A DNA stretch of 64,000 nucleotides. Origin: Chinchilla lanigera (lineage: Eukaryota; Chordata; Mammalia; Rodentia; Chinchillidae). The notes beneath the pieces are model-generated. The model did no database searches, was not told where the DNA came from, and saw only the letters and a program-made list of their open reading frames with translations. The translations under genes were made by a program, and so were the position numbers. The stretch is taken from NCBI RefSeq assembly GCF_000276665.1, contig NW_004955425.1:26881324-26945323 (forward strand), given 5' to 3'. Positions 1 to 11,003 of this stretch are shown one piece after another. Position 1 is the first letter of the stretch; each line of letters starts with the position of its first letter.

Positions 1-655
1 AGGGATATTAGCACATAATAACAGGTAAAATGGATAGTTTGTCATCTGTCACCATAGTATTTGAAGAAAATGATTAGGAAAATCACACCTTTCAAAATGT
101 GAACATTTTGTTCATGAACAGAGAAAGTTCTGGAGCCTGAGCTCCAGTAAGGAAAATTCTGCATGGACAGAGAACCCCAGCCACTAGAGAGAGCAAGATA
201 TGTGACCACAGGGCTACGAGGAAGCGAGGCAAACTGTGTCACAACCAGTTCTTCCTGAGCCAGCTCTGGCTTTGGGCCTGGGGACTGGGAAGATGACACA
301 CAGGTATAGCGTTTCCTCCATCTGACTGTATCCAAAGCACACCCACCCCTGAGAGCTGGGTACAGCCAGGGGAATGAGCTGCCCAGGCTGGGTTCAGGTT
401 TTGGATGGAGCTATAGAAAGAGCATAAAGAACCTTAGGTGTGAGATAACACAGGGAAAGTGTTCTTCCTATTGTGTGTGTGTGTGTGTGTCTCTCTCTCT
501 CACACACACACACATACACACACGTGTGTGTGTACCTACACGCATGGCCTGAGAGCACTTTCACCTTTTCCTCCAGTTCTCTTTCTGGCCTGCATCCAGG
601 AGAGAAGATGCGTGCAGGCGGATGTCTCACCTGCACAGTCAAAATGCCACCTCAC
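1..655 (-). other. ARHGEF28: Start of the following ARHGEF28 intron
   Basis: The donor gtgag at 655-651 opens this intron, which continues beyond the left window edge. It contains a compound TG/TC/CA microsatellite (472-534). The rest looks like ordinary unique sequence and no exon was recognised. Confidence 0.8.
472..534. repeat. Compound microsatellite (TG)n(TC)n(CA)n with GTGTGT end
   Basis: The tract runs TG 472-490, TC 490-501, CA 501-523 and GT 524-533. The TG and CA blocks are mutually complementary across the TC block. A perfect 16-base palindrome centred on CACGTG lies at 516-531. The tract sits about 120 bases into the intron after the second coding exon. Confidence 0.9.
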
Positions 656-803
656 CTGGAATGCTGGACTGTAGCACGTTGTCCTCTGTGCGCTCTGCGA
701 TCACAATGTGTCTCTGTTGAGATCCGTCATAAATAAAGTAAAACTCCGCGTCTTCAGGAAGATAAACATTTTTGCCAAACTTTGCATAGACTGTCATCTG
801 CCC
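656..803 (-). CDS. ARHGEF28: ARHGEF28 second coding exon (partial gene)
   Basis: This exon encodes part of the N-terminal region of ARHGEF28 (RGNEF, p190RhoGEF). That protein is a large cytoplasmic RhoA guanine-nucleotide exchange factor linked to focal adhesion kinase signalling and to neurofilament-light mRNA binding. Read on the minus strand it opens with GQMTVYAKFGKNVYLPEDAE and ends with DNVLQSSIP plus one base of a Gly codon. This closely matches the human N-terminus as I remember it, with a few conservative changes. The acceptor is ttttcag before 803 and the donor is CCAG|gtgag at 656/655. The exon is 148 bases long, entering in phase 0 and leaving in phase 1. It has no stop or frameshift. 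The frame joins exactly to the start-codon exon at 59168-59200. The DH-PH catalytic domains are encoded further downstream, left of this window. AKAP13 is the closest paralogue family but its N-terminus differs clearly. Confidence 0.93.
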
Positions 804-2036
804 CTGAAAAAATGAATAAGTCACAGCATCATTCTAGTTCCTTGTCCTGGCTCTAAGAAACCACAGCCAAAGGGCACAGGTCCAAAACACTGTCACTTGT
901 TCTATTCGCTTCATGTGAGTGAGCTCAAATGTCATAGCTCCTCCTTTCCAACAACAACATTTTTGACATCCAAGAAGACACTTCCTGATACATTCAGTAT
1001 GGATGTCAGAGCTGGTTTGTTCTGTTTTTACAGCTAAAGAAGTTCAGGAAGAAGGGAAGATTTTTTTTTTTAACTTTACTGGATAAATGTGATACTTTGT
1101 CATCTTTAACTTTAAATTTCAACCCGTCAAGCATCATTATTTGTATTAATTTTTATACTGTACCTAAAATTACTGGTATTTTACTGGACCAGTAAATTAT
1201 TACAAACTTTACCAAATAAACACAACTATTTGCTGCCATACTTGCTATGCTAGTTCCATTTGCTATTTACCTTGTCGGAGGTCTTTCCAAGTCCTCTTTA
1301 CCACCCAGCCTGGCTGCGCACTTTCTTTTAAACGCTTTGGTTGGTACAAAGCCCTAAAAGGTGTCTTGGTCTCAAAGAGAGGAGCAGCCACCCAGGGCAC
1401 TGTAAGGGCAAGTAACAAAGGAAGTGGGGCAGCCGTGGTCTCAAGTAGGCATCACTCAGAGGCTTTGTGTGGGGGTGGGGCAGGGCTGGTGAGGGTGGGG
1501 CAAGTCAGTGGAGCTACACCCTAGGGAGCAGCAGTAACAGCCCCGCCTACTGGGTCATCTCAGAAGCTTTGCAAGATTCTGGACTCTCAGGCCAGGAACC
1601 CTGAGTGGGGCCTCTAGGAACACAGCACATTCCGCCCAGCCTGTGGGTGCAGCAAGGAAGTGGAGTCCAGGGGTGGAAAGGGTCGCCACTTTGGAGGATC
1701 TCCAGAGCTCGCCCAGTATAGAGAAGCACCTGGGCTTCAGTGTGTCCACCCAACAAAAACAAACCCTCTCTCTGAGGGTTCTTTACCCTGGGGGTAGGGC
1801 CGGGTAGTGAGTAGAAAGAAGTCACATGGCCTCCTGGACATGTGTGCTTTGGATCTGTGTCAGCCTGACCTCCCATACAGCAGCATGACCTGCAGGATGG
1901 ATGCTGAGTTACACTGATCGGAAGCAAAAACAAGATCAGGCCATAGCTTCTCCTCCTCCTGGCAACTGTGTGGTAATTTCACCTAAAATATTTTAAGTAA
2001 AAAAGCTATGAAGTTTTCATAGTTGTTTGCAGTCAA

Positions 2037-2037
<1 letters not shown>
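804..2037. other. Unique intronic sequence
   Basis: No repeat or exon was recognised. The part at 1290-1930 is more GC-rich with G-rich runs near 1470-1500. The open frames there have no recognisable protein. Confidence 0.5.

Positions 2038-2081
<44 letters not shown>
2038..2081. repeat. (CA)22 microsatellite
   Basis: Uninterrupted CA dinucleotides. Confidence 0.97.
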
Positions 2082-2085
<4 letters not shown>

Positions 2086-3822
2086 TAATCTGAGATTATA
2101 AACCAATATAAATACAAATTATGATGTTCTGCAAAAAATCACTGGTCTGCAATTTTGAACCATCTCCTCTCCAAATATGGGCCTGCATACACACACAAGC
2201 ATAATCAGTAGAAAGTAACATGCCAAGGAAAATCTACCCTATAACAGCTTCCAAAACAGTTTAGGAAGGAGACCTGAAAAGAAAAGAAAGAAAAAAACCA
2301 AAACAATAACAAATATCTGACATGACTGAGAGAGGAAACTTAGATGAAATTCCATTTCCTAAAAAAGGAAGAACAACTTGCTTTGTGTTCCTGGCTGATA
2401 AAGGACTGTTAATTATTAGAACAGAATCTGACCTGACCTGTTTGTGTTTTTTTTAATAGAAAACAGATTGTATAAATAGATCAAAGATTTTACAGACTAC
2501 AAGGACAGCTAACCTGCCTCTAGTCCAAACAATGGTCATATTACTATTTCATTTGGTTGGGTGAACGAGAACTACCACTTAGCAAAGAGTTTGATCACAA
2601 CCTTTCCCGATGCAATGCCTCCCCTAATAGTCCTGTCCTGCAATTCACGAGGCTCCGTTTCAAGAGCCACTCCTGCTTTATGTTGGTAAAGATAAACAAC
2701 TTTCAAGTCAGAAGTGAGACAAATCCATTACAGAGCGATGTCCCAAAGTCCTGGCCCCAAATATTATATTCAGCAGTAGAGTCCCAGATTTAGCATCACA
2801 GTGACACCAGGAAGACACAAAGATATTATGGGAGGGGAAGAAGGTGCGGAAAACAGCAGAGGGAGAAAATGAGAGTGAAGGTGACGGGCATAAGAGGAAG
2901 ACATGAAAACATGAAGATAAAATACAAGGATCCTGCGTTCAGAAAAGGAACACGAGGCTCAGAAGACAACAAAACTGTTTAGGAGATCACAGGGAAACTG
3001 GCTTCTGAAAGAACCCATCACACAGCACTGACAGAGTAAATAATCGGCCACCGGTGGCCACTTTCAGCTAAGACTGGGTCTTTCTAACCATAGTGGCCAC
3101 TTCAAATCTGCTGCTCTTCTGAAACACCACTTGTTTCATATACTATGAAAATAAATTCTGGTTTACAGAATCACTGTGTGCCTCTTCTATTTCTCCATCT
3201 GGATTCAACTGCATTCTTTGATTCAAGCAATGGAAAGCTATTACCTTCCCTATGTAAATCTGTTGGCATCGATATCAGAACTACTCTGCATCTCTACAGA
3301 AGTAATAATGATGTGTTATCGTGCTTCCATGGACTGCATCCCAATACAAAACACTCAAATATTTCACTGAACTTCCAGAAACAAAGAGAAGCATGGCAGA
3401 CAAAATTAGCTCCCAAATGAGTCTGTAAGTTAAATGTATACAAGCAAAACTCAAACTGAGTATCTTCAAAAGAAATTCAGTAAGTTTATTCTAAACTTCA
3501 TTTGAAAGAGTAAATACAAAAGAAAAGAAACAAAAGTATGAGAAAAATAAATATTTCAGCTGTGAGGAGAGGGGTGAGTGCTTCTCCTGCGACAAAGCAA
3601 ATAGAATAAAACTCAGCATAACATAAGCAGTGCAACAAGAGATCAGACAGATCCCAAAGGATATGGTCCAAAGACAGACACATCTACACGTCATAAAGGT
3701 AGTGTTTCACATCAGTGGGTAAAGAATGGTCTACTCAGTAGTTTTGGGACCAAAGCTATATATTAAGGGCAAAAATATGACTCCTACTAGGTTATGAAAA
3801 GCCCAACATTTAACACAATCCA
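2082..3822. other. Unique intronic sequence
   Basis: AT-moderate sequence with no recognised repeat. Short open frames near 2557-2793 and 3145-3420 show no family resemblance. There is a purine-rich stretch at 2820-2960. Confidence 0.45.
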
Positions 3823-3968
3823 CACCAGGTGTGGTGACACATGCCTGTAAACCCAGAACTTGGGGCTGAAGCAGGAGGATCTCCTGAGTTCCAGGCCAGC
3901 CTGGGCTACTGAGTGAGTCCAGGCCAGCCTGAACTATATGGCAAGACCTTGTCTCAAAAACAACAACA
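3823..3968 (+). mobile_element. B1-type SINE
   Basis: A 7SL-derived monomer: ggtgtggtgacacatgcctg, then gcaggaggatctcctgag, ccagcctgggctac and a CAA-rich tail. It carries a partial internal duplication of the gtgagt-ccaggccagcctg segment. It is antisense to the host gene. Confidence 0.88.
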
Positions 3969-4129
3969 ATCTACATATACCCAAGACAGCATAAGATTAG
4001 AAGATTGTTTTAAAGTCTTCATTACTGAATAAAATGATAGCAATTAAAGATATCTGAAATTTCATATACATTGACATTACCCTGAAGTATCAATTTTTTC
4101 CATTTTTCCTCTTACCTGACAGGTTTTGT

Positions 4130-4700
4130 TCATATACACAAGTAATCATTACATAGCTACACTCATGGAATAAATATGTATAATCTTGAACTCTCCTCTC
4201 TTCTATCAAAAATATTATCCACTTTGTGCTTATCTTTAACAACTTTCCAATTGCATTTCATCAAGTGTCTGATGTTCTATAATCATTCTTTATAGAAGAA
4301 CGATTTTTTCTTTAGAATGAATGTTCTAAGAATGATGTTCTAAGCATTCTTTATTGTTGTACACTACGGGTATTTCTTTTTAATATTATAAACAATACTA
4401 TAATAAATAATTTCATGTGCATTCTCATGCTATAAGTTCTCATTTTAGAATAAAATTCTAGAAATTAGTCCAAGAATGTGAAAACATTGTCATAAACTGC
4501 CAAAATGCTTTCCAAAAACTATGTCAACTTTCATAACTGTACTATACATGGTCAATAGTGTCCATTTGGTTATGAAATTTTGTTCTGTTTTTTTTCAAGA
4601 GTATTCATTTCATCCCCATCTTGTCAAAAGTATCTTTTGTAGTATTCCCTGTGTTAGATAATACACCATTCTGTATTGATTTAATTCATATTTTTTTAGC
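4130..4700 (-). mobile_element. Possible old L1 3' fragment
   Basis: Phrases such as ctgccaaaatgctttccaaa resemble the reverse complement of the 3' part of ancient L1 ORF2/3' UTR. The sequence is strongly diverged and boundaries are uncertain. The 4260-4360 part contains short local repeats of attctttat and atgttctaa. Confidence 0.4.
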
Positions 4701-6340
4701 TGCTGCTGAAATGTTGCCTACTTTAATTTAATTCAATTTAAAGAATTCTAGTCTTTCCTATTCTTTCTTATTTCTGAGTTCACCTATAAGCTTTGCCTAC
4801 AACAGGCCAATTTTCACTTTCTCAAGCAAACTACTGTCACTGGAATCCATGTCAAAACCATTTCCTTTTCCCTTTGAACAATGAAGGGATCCCACATTTT
4901 ACCTACCCCTCCCCAAATAAAAAACACTCATCTATATTCCTGCATATTTGATGTTAATCTAAAAACCAAGGTGCATGGAAAGCAATAAAAAGAGTGGACT
5001 AGAAAACGTGAACTATAACCCAACTAAATGTATCTCACTATAAACACACAATCAAGTAAACGGATCTCATCAAGCATCCCTCTAAAAAAATTGTCCTAGT
5101 AAAACTGATCAATCATTCTCAACAACTCAGCCTTCTTCTGAAATGCTGGAATGCCATGGATTTCTTTCCAAAGCATTAAAAAGGTATTACAGTATGTTTT
5201 TGCTACTTTAAACTACTACTTTAAAACCACTCTCTAACTCTTGTTCATATGGCATCTAAAGTGGAAGTGGTCATGGACACTAAGATGCATATGCTAAGGG
5301 CTTCTTCATTAACCTACGTCTCTAATGACCTGAATAACAGGGTGGATGTATTAGCCTAAACACCAAGTATTCCTGCATGAATTTCCTCTCTCCCTTCATC
5401 CTTTTTTTCTCTCACCCACTACATATAATGCAGCTGCATATAGTTATACTTGGTTAATAATATTTGCTGGACAACCTCAACTATTTAGTTTTTAAAACAT
5501 CTGGCATCAGTGAGAAATAAGCACGCGGTGTGTTTTCAAATTAGACAATAAGAACAAAGGACACATCTTTATATAGTGGGTTTTCTAAATCTGAGACCAG
5601 GAAGAAAATCTGTAAATGGATTTCAGTTAGTCTGACCCTGTGCCTATTTTCTGAGGAAAGGTTTATGGCTGTCACCACAGTCTCAAAAGTATCCAAAGAT
5701 TCAGCAAAGGACATGAACTCCAGCTTTTATGACACCAGACAAAACGGAAACTTAACAAAGTTTGCCATGATAGTGATCACCTTTTCATGTGACAGTAGGA
5801 CACATTCTCTCAAGTATTCAAGTATGCTATACAGCCTTTTATGGAATGATTTTGAGTTGATATGTTAAACATAATAATAGAAGTTTAATAATATATGTCA
5901 TAAAAATCATTATTCTAATATAATATAGTGGTCTAAGTGAACTACTAAATTTGATTTTCTTTTAATACCTGGGAACTTGTCTTTTGTAATTAAAAAAAAA
6001 TTACTCTATTCAGAGCCTTCCCTTTCAAGTACAATCCTTGAAGAGTTGAGGGGAGGGGTGCATTATTATTATTATCCTATTTTATTAGAAGGCAAATACA
6101 AGTACAGCTACTAGTTAGTACTACCACTAACTCCAGAGTCAGATGGACACATTGCACAATTTCATTTCTGCCCTAGCCCCCAAGTCAGCTTCTGCTTGTC
6201 ACAAATTCTCAATCTCACTGTCTACATGTGGTGCCAGAGAAAGTGCTGTAGGTACAAAGTATTTTATTTCAAAGTAATCTATTTAACTGAGGTGTTACTT
6301 TAAAAGGAAGTTTGGAGATCTAAAAAGTCATTTCTCATAT
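4701..6340. other. AT-rich intronic sequence
   Basis: No repeat or exon was recognised. It contains small AT-rich runs, including an ATT repeat at 6065-6075. It may include conserved non-coding sequence, which cannot be judged without alignment. Confidence 0.4.
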
Positions 6341-6653
6341 TGTAACAGAAAATGCACCCCCCAGCCAGTATGCTTCTGTTTCTTAGTTGCCCAGGTAATA
6401 GTTCCTTTCCAGTTCCGGCCGCTTCTATCTCTTAGAAATGGCTGGGCATTGTGATGCACATTGTAAGATCCAATCCCCAACTGACAAGCCCTTCTGCCTC
6501 TGTGCTTCCTGCTTGCTTATCTCATATAAACCCCAGACCACCAGAGATCAGGGCCTGATATTTTGGGAATGATCCTGATCAGTGTCCATCGATGTAAATA
6601 ACATCTCCTCCAAATCCTGGGTTATCATTTCAGTGTTTCTGCTTGCCATTGCA
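6341..6653 (+). mobile_element. Endogenous retrovirus LTR (class I-like)
   Basis: The element begins TGTAACAG and ends TTGCA, the usual TG...CA form, with a length of about 313 bases. A TATA box (tataaa, 6525-6530) lies in the right place for U3/R. It is followed two bases later by an 18-base primer-binding-site-like sequence and a retroviral-leader-like region. No second LTR or obvious gag/pol frame was seen to the right. This is therefore a degraded 5' end only. It is antisense to ARHGEF28. Confidence 0.62.
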
Positions 6654-6655
6654 TC

Positions 6656-6673
6656 TGGTGCATCGGCTGGGAA
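6656..6673 (+). other. Primer-binding site resembling tRNA-Gly 3' end
   Basis: TGGTGCATCGGCTGGGAA is complementary to the 3' end of tRNA-Gly (GCC type) at 16 of 18 positions, by my memory of that tRNA. Its position directly after an LTR 3' end supports the call. Confidence 0.6.
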
Positions 6674-7310
6674 GACTGACCATGCTGACCTCTTTGGTCA
6701 CTGTTTGTGGCCCTCATGGACAGAGAAAGGACCTCTCCAGGTCCCAATGGGAAGGCACACCCTCAAGATTTCTCAAGTCTCCACAAAGGTCTGGAGGAGG
6801 ATTCTTGGCTTCTTGCTTGAGCAGCACATTGGACCCCAAAGGAAGGAGGATTGAATCTATCTGTCTGTCTGTCTGACTGCCTGCTTGATTCTGGTAAGAC
6901 CCCCAGGGGCACCCCAGTTAGTCTGTCAGTCCTGCTCAGTCTGAGCAAAAGAAGAGCTTGATCAGCTCTTGTTAGTTAAGGCTCATGGGAAAAGTGGGTT
7001 GGAATGTTTAACCTCTGAGTGCCTGCTGAATGATTATGTGAGTGAGTGGACCGGACAGCATAAGCAATAGGCTGCTCTGTCTGTGCACCAAGACTGGGAA
7101 ACACTGGTCAGTGCGGATGATTGGGCCTTCCCCTGCGGTTCTGTGGCAATTGACATACAGCATAAGGGAGGCCTTGTACCTTCCTTACCTAAGTTGCCAA
7201 GGGGCACAGCCAGGAAGGCATCTGAATGATCTCCCTCTGAGGGGCACCCACCCTTTGTCTACTGTGCCATCGTTCAAGGGTACACAACACACACTAATTA
7301 GCAGCTCAAA
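6674..7310 (+). mobile_element. Retroviral leader remnant
   Basis: The sequence follows the primer-binding site and includes a tctgtctgtctgtctgactg run at 6859-6878, then a CAG-rich part, as in gammaretrovirus-like untranslated leaders. Short open frames here do not look like gag. The right boundary near 7310 is a guess based on change in sequence character. Confidence 0.4.
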
Positions 7311-7571
7311 GTAGAAAATATATTGGGTTGGCTATAAGAAAACTTAAATTATAATTTCCACTGTTGCATTATTTTGCTATTCACATGTTCCCAAAATAGT
7401 CAACTACAAAAATAAAGAATGAAGCAAAATGAAGTTTAAATGGTGGACACAAGGTGGGATTTTAGTCAACAAAAAACTGGCATAAGTCACACTTGGGGTG
7501 GCTACCTAGAAATGCTAATTCTGCCCCACACTATATGGAGGAAACTCTAGTAACCCTTTAAGAACCAATAT

Positions 7572-7771
7572 GGTCCCAGCAGCGCTCAGTGGTACACACA
7601 TCTAATGCTAGCTGTCTGAGACACAGAGGGGCGATTTAGTGAGACCCTGTCTCAAAATTTGAAAAGCTGGGGGTGTCGCTCAGTGCAAAGGCCCTGGGTT
7701 CAATCCCAAGGGGAGTGGGGGAAGAGAGAAAGAGAGAGAGAGAGAGAAACAGAGAGACAGAGAGACAGAGA
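7572..7771 (+). mobile_element. Composite B1/ID SINE with AG-rich tail
   Basis: A diverged B1-like part (gagaccctgtctcaaaa at its end) is joined to an ID-like tRNA-derived part (gctgggggtgtcgctcagtg, ending ggttcaatccc). An (AG)n tail follows at 7721-7771. This B1-dID architecture is known from several non-murid rodents. Confidence 0.72.
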
Positions 7772-8609
7772 ATGAATTGGTCCAGCTGTGCTCTTGTCAG
7801 ACATGCCTAAGCCATGGAAAACTTTAATACACATAGAAACAAAATTGACATGTTTAGACAGCAATAAAAAAGATGTCAAAAGGATGCAAGAGCCATGTTG
7901 CTGTATGAAGAACAAGTGCAGGAACTGGGACTGTTTTGCCAAAGAGCAGCCGCCTGGGTCAACAGTCATCACTGCAAATATCTGAGGGTCTGTCATGCAG
8001 ACGGGGGTCAGACGAGTCCTGCAGGCCCCAAAGGCAGCACACAGAACAATGTGGGGAAGCACAGGGGGCAGAGTTCAGCTCCAAGGCAAAGCCTCATGAG
8101 GCCGGAGACTTCGGGGATGACAAGCTCAGCTGGGGAGGCACACGCACTACGGGTAGATGGGGTGAGGGGGCTGTTCTTCTATTTTATTTATTTTCTTATT
8201 TGTTCTGAGAATGGGGCAAAGGGCTCTAGTTTTGAGAGCCCACAATCTATAATATCTGATCTATAATTCTAAATCAACTGCTTTATCATCCAAAAAAGAG
8301 CAGTCCTAGATAAGTGGTTTTTTTAAGTTAAATTAATTTCTCACTTAAACTTTGGCCTTCGTTTATTTTTCTAGCTCCCTGGTTTGATACTTGGTCTATT
8401 TTCGTTCCTTTACTGACTTCCAAACTGAGATCACAGGAATCTGAATTCATTTAAATTTCAGTTTGAAAATGTGTTTCCAATTATTTTAAAATCTAAAGTG
8501 CCAGTATTCACTTAAAATGTATTATTTGCCAAATTTTAAGGCCCTGGCAGGATCTGAAGTGTCAGGCTCAGTCATCAGTCCGCTGAACTGACAAATGGAA
8601 CAAATTAAA
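7772..8609. other. Unique intronic sequence
   Basis: No repeat was recognised. A short GC-richer patch lies at 7930-8170, without a convincing coding signal. Confidence 0.4.
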
Positions 8610-9110
8610 GCTGAACAAATTCCCTTATAATGATCAAGTTTTTGTCATGTTTATATACTAAGGTCCCGTGTCACCTTGTTTATCAGTGCAGGTTTGTCAG
8701 AGTGAATACAGTACACTCATCCTGTGGAGCCGGGACCTATAACTGCCAAACCTCAGTCCTTCCTACCTCCCCTTCCCCACACCTCCCTCCCGTCTCCCTC
8801 CATCCCAGATCCCCCTCCCATCTCCACAAGCCTATTTCCCTGTTTCCTGTCATCTGGCCTTTAATTTTCTCTTTAAATTATGAGTAGTTTGGGTTTCTCA
8901 TATAGCAGAAACAAGACAACATTTAACCTTCTGTGTCTGATGTATTTCACTTAACATTCTGGTCTCAACGAAATGACTCAAACCTATCCTTCTTTATGGT
9001 TGAGTAGTACTCCCTTGTGTATTACACCACAACTTCATCCATTCATCTGTTGATGGGCATACAGGCCATGCCCAGGATGTTGCTGTCATAAACAAATTCC
9101 CTGTAATACT
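8610..9110 (-). mobile_element. L1 3' fragment
   Basis: The reverse complement shows the usual ORF2 end/3' UTR phrases. On the plus strand these read catccattcatctgttgatg, ggttgagtagtactcc and cttaacattctggtctc, followed upstream by a C-rich 3' UTR-like tract near 8760-8830. Its orientation is the same as ARHGEF28. Confidence 0.75.
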
Positions 9111-9735
9111 TCATGAAGAGATATTTCTCCTACAAAGAAAAAGCTTCCACATGTGTTGCCTGGGGCCCCTTAGACCCCTCAGATAACAGTATGCCCTCTG
9201 CTGTACTGTTGAAAGACCCCACAACTCTGTCTGTGGCCAACCTCACTAGTGGTCTAAGAAAACCACTCTCCCCGGCCTTTGCATGGCTCACATCTCAAAC
9301 AAACTTTATGTCTGCAGTGCAGGGACAGCTACAGCTCACTGACGCAGAGGCTGCTGCCGCACAGGCAGTAAGTGCATGTGACTGTCATGTAACGCCTGTG
9401 GTCTGCGGGTTTATGGAAAACCAAGTACTGCCTGAAGGGCAGTGTGGGACATTTGACAGCCTTGAACATGCCAGCCCAAAACAAGATGTCAGGAGCACAC
9501 CGAGCCTTCTGTCTCTGGGAGGTGATCTGTCCTGGGCCAAGAACAGAGACATAAGCACCTGCATTCTTAACTGGGGAGATCATTGAGCCATCCAGCCACA
9601 GCACTCCACAAGAAGAGAAACATGTCTCTTCTGTCTCTTAGGGGACAGAAAATCAGGGTGCAGTGCCTTTTGCCCCCTCACTTGACCAACATCTATACCA
9701 GCTCACCCAGCCTGTTCTCAGCATGCATGCACTGC
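9111..9735. other. Unique sequence with an unassigned open frame
   Basis: A 157-codon frame (9113-9586, plus) shows no recognisable domain and has an Ala-rich patch. It directly abuts the L1 end, so it could be a further part of an unrecognised repeat. There is no basis for calling a gene. Confidence 0.35.
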
Positions 9736-9767
9736 TCACACATGCACACACACACGCACAAACACAC
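9736..9767. repeat. CA-rich microsatellite
   Basis: Imperfect CA repeat with a CG interruption. Confidence 0.75.
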
Positions 9768-10696
9768 ACTTAAAGAAAAACAAGGAAGATCCTGTTGAGA
9801 GATGCCCATTACAAAATAAGAGGATTGAGGAATCCTCACTGTGAAGCACGAGTTCACAAATTTACAAAACAAAGGTCTGACCAAGACAAAACCCTTGTTG
9901 GATAGGCAAAGAAACCGCAGACCCAAAAGAATATCATGGGCGCATCCCACAGCAGGTCAAGGGCCAGAGCCACAGCTGTCACCCTCCCTCCAGTACCACA
10001 AGGTGCTAGTCCAGAAAAGCTAGAGCCTCTGACCCTCAAACACCCCTACCTCCAACCCCCGGGACCAGGAAGACCCACAGGGAAAACAAGCATGGCACTG
10101 CTCCATCCACGGTCTCGGTCCTCTCTCTTGAGGACTTCTGTCAGCTGTGTTGGACTACACAGCACTTTCAGGTCCTGCTGGTCTTCTTCTTACTCTTCTC
10201 TTTCCCACAGCAAAGCACAACCCAGCAAAAAGCCTGCCCACACTGAGCCCAGAGACATGGGAGGTAGCAGGGCGAAGAGGAAGCAGCTTCCCACCAGCTG
10301 TCTCAGCCCCAGCTCTGAGAGAGGAGAAAAGAGGAGGAGGAGGAGGAGGAGGGCTTGGTGTGGAGGGAAAGCAAAATAGAGGGCAGTAGCAGAGGGCTGG
10401 GGAAAGACAGCAATATCAAAGGGAGAAAGAGCTAGAAAAACAAAGCAACGTGGAATTGAATTGAAACAGGAAAAGGCAAAAGACAGGGAAAGTAAGTCAA
10501 TTAATGAAAATGAGCAAGAGAGAGAACAATCCATCCTACCCGAACTGCAGTCTGGAAACACTTCTGCGGAAAGGGGACAGAGGGGAGAGCGGACCTAACC
10601 TTGGGTGCTGACAAAGATGGTTTCATCTGATCCAAAAGCAGAGCTCAGGGTAAAAGGAACAACTGGACATGCGTCTCTTTGTGATGTGTGTGTGAC
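9768..10696. other. Unique sequence, purine-rich in places
   Basis: It contains a GGA/GAG triplet run at 10330-10353. The Arg/Lys-rich frames here are products of that run and are not a recognisable protein. Confidence 0.45.
10330..10353. repeat. (GGA)n triplet repeat
   Basis: About seven tandem GGA units. Confidence 0.85.
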
Positions 10697-10713
10697 GGGG
10701 GGGGGGGGGGGGG
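10697..10713 (+). repeat. Poly-G tract (17 G)
   Basis: An uninterrupted run of 17 G preceded by tgtgtgtgtgac. Such runs can form G-quadruplexes. They are also prone to sequencing error, so exact length is uncertain. Confidence 0.85.
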
Positions 10714-10918
10714 CTTTCTGCATCAAGCTCACATCGAGCTCACCCCATGCCCTAGTTCAGGCAAGTCTGCCTGTCACATCACATACGCTCTGCAGGAAGA
10801 TGCCCCCCATGCAGAGTCTTTTCTCACTTGGTCCGTCCTGAGGCAGGGCTTTGGAGGGCAGGAGCTCATTTTCTGATCTTATTTTGTCGGTCCCATTGTT
10901 TCTTCCCCATACTTAGTT

Positions 10919-11003
10919 CATCTCTCCCTCTCTCTCTCCCTCTCTCCCTCTCTTTCTCTCTCTCCATGTCCTTCTCCCTCCCTCCCTCTCTCCCTCTTCC
11001 TCA
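10919..11003. repeat. Polypyrimidine tract (CTCTCC)n
   Basis: About 85 bases of nearly pure C/T, ending ttcctcag. Read on the gene strand it is a purine tract. It mimics a strong plus-strand splice acceptor, but no partner exon is evident. Confidence 0.88.

Noticed and set aside
639..824. Start codon at 824 for a 61-residue protein
   Set aside because: The ATG and first residues lie in the intron before the ttttcag acceptor. The true coding part is only 656-803.
2038..2081. CRISPR array or other direct-repeat system
   Set aside because: Tandem repeats here are simple microsatellites or minisatellites, with no spaced identical repeats and no cas-like genes. The genome is mammalian.
7042..7314. 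gag-like frame in the retroviral remnant
   Set aside because: The 90-codon frame shows no matrix, capsid or zinc-knuckle motif. More likely leader sequence.
7318..7420. Possible mariner-type element (tattgggttggct start)
   Set aside because: Only the first dozen bases look like a mariner end. No matching opposite end was found.
9936..10379. Arg-rich 147-codon frame
   Set aside because: Its basic end is the translation of the GGA/GAG repeat at 10330-10353.
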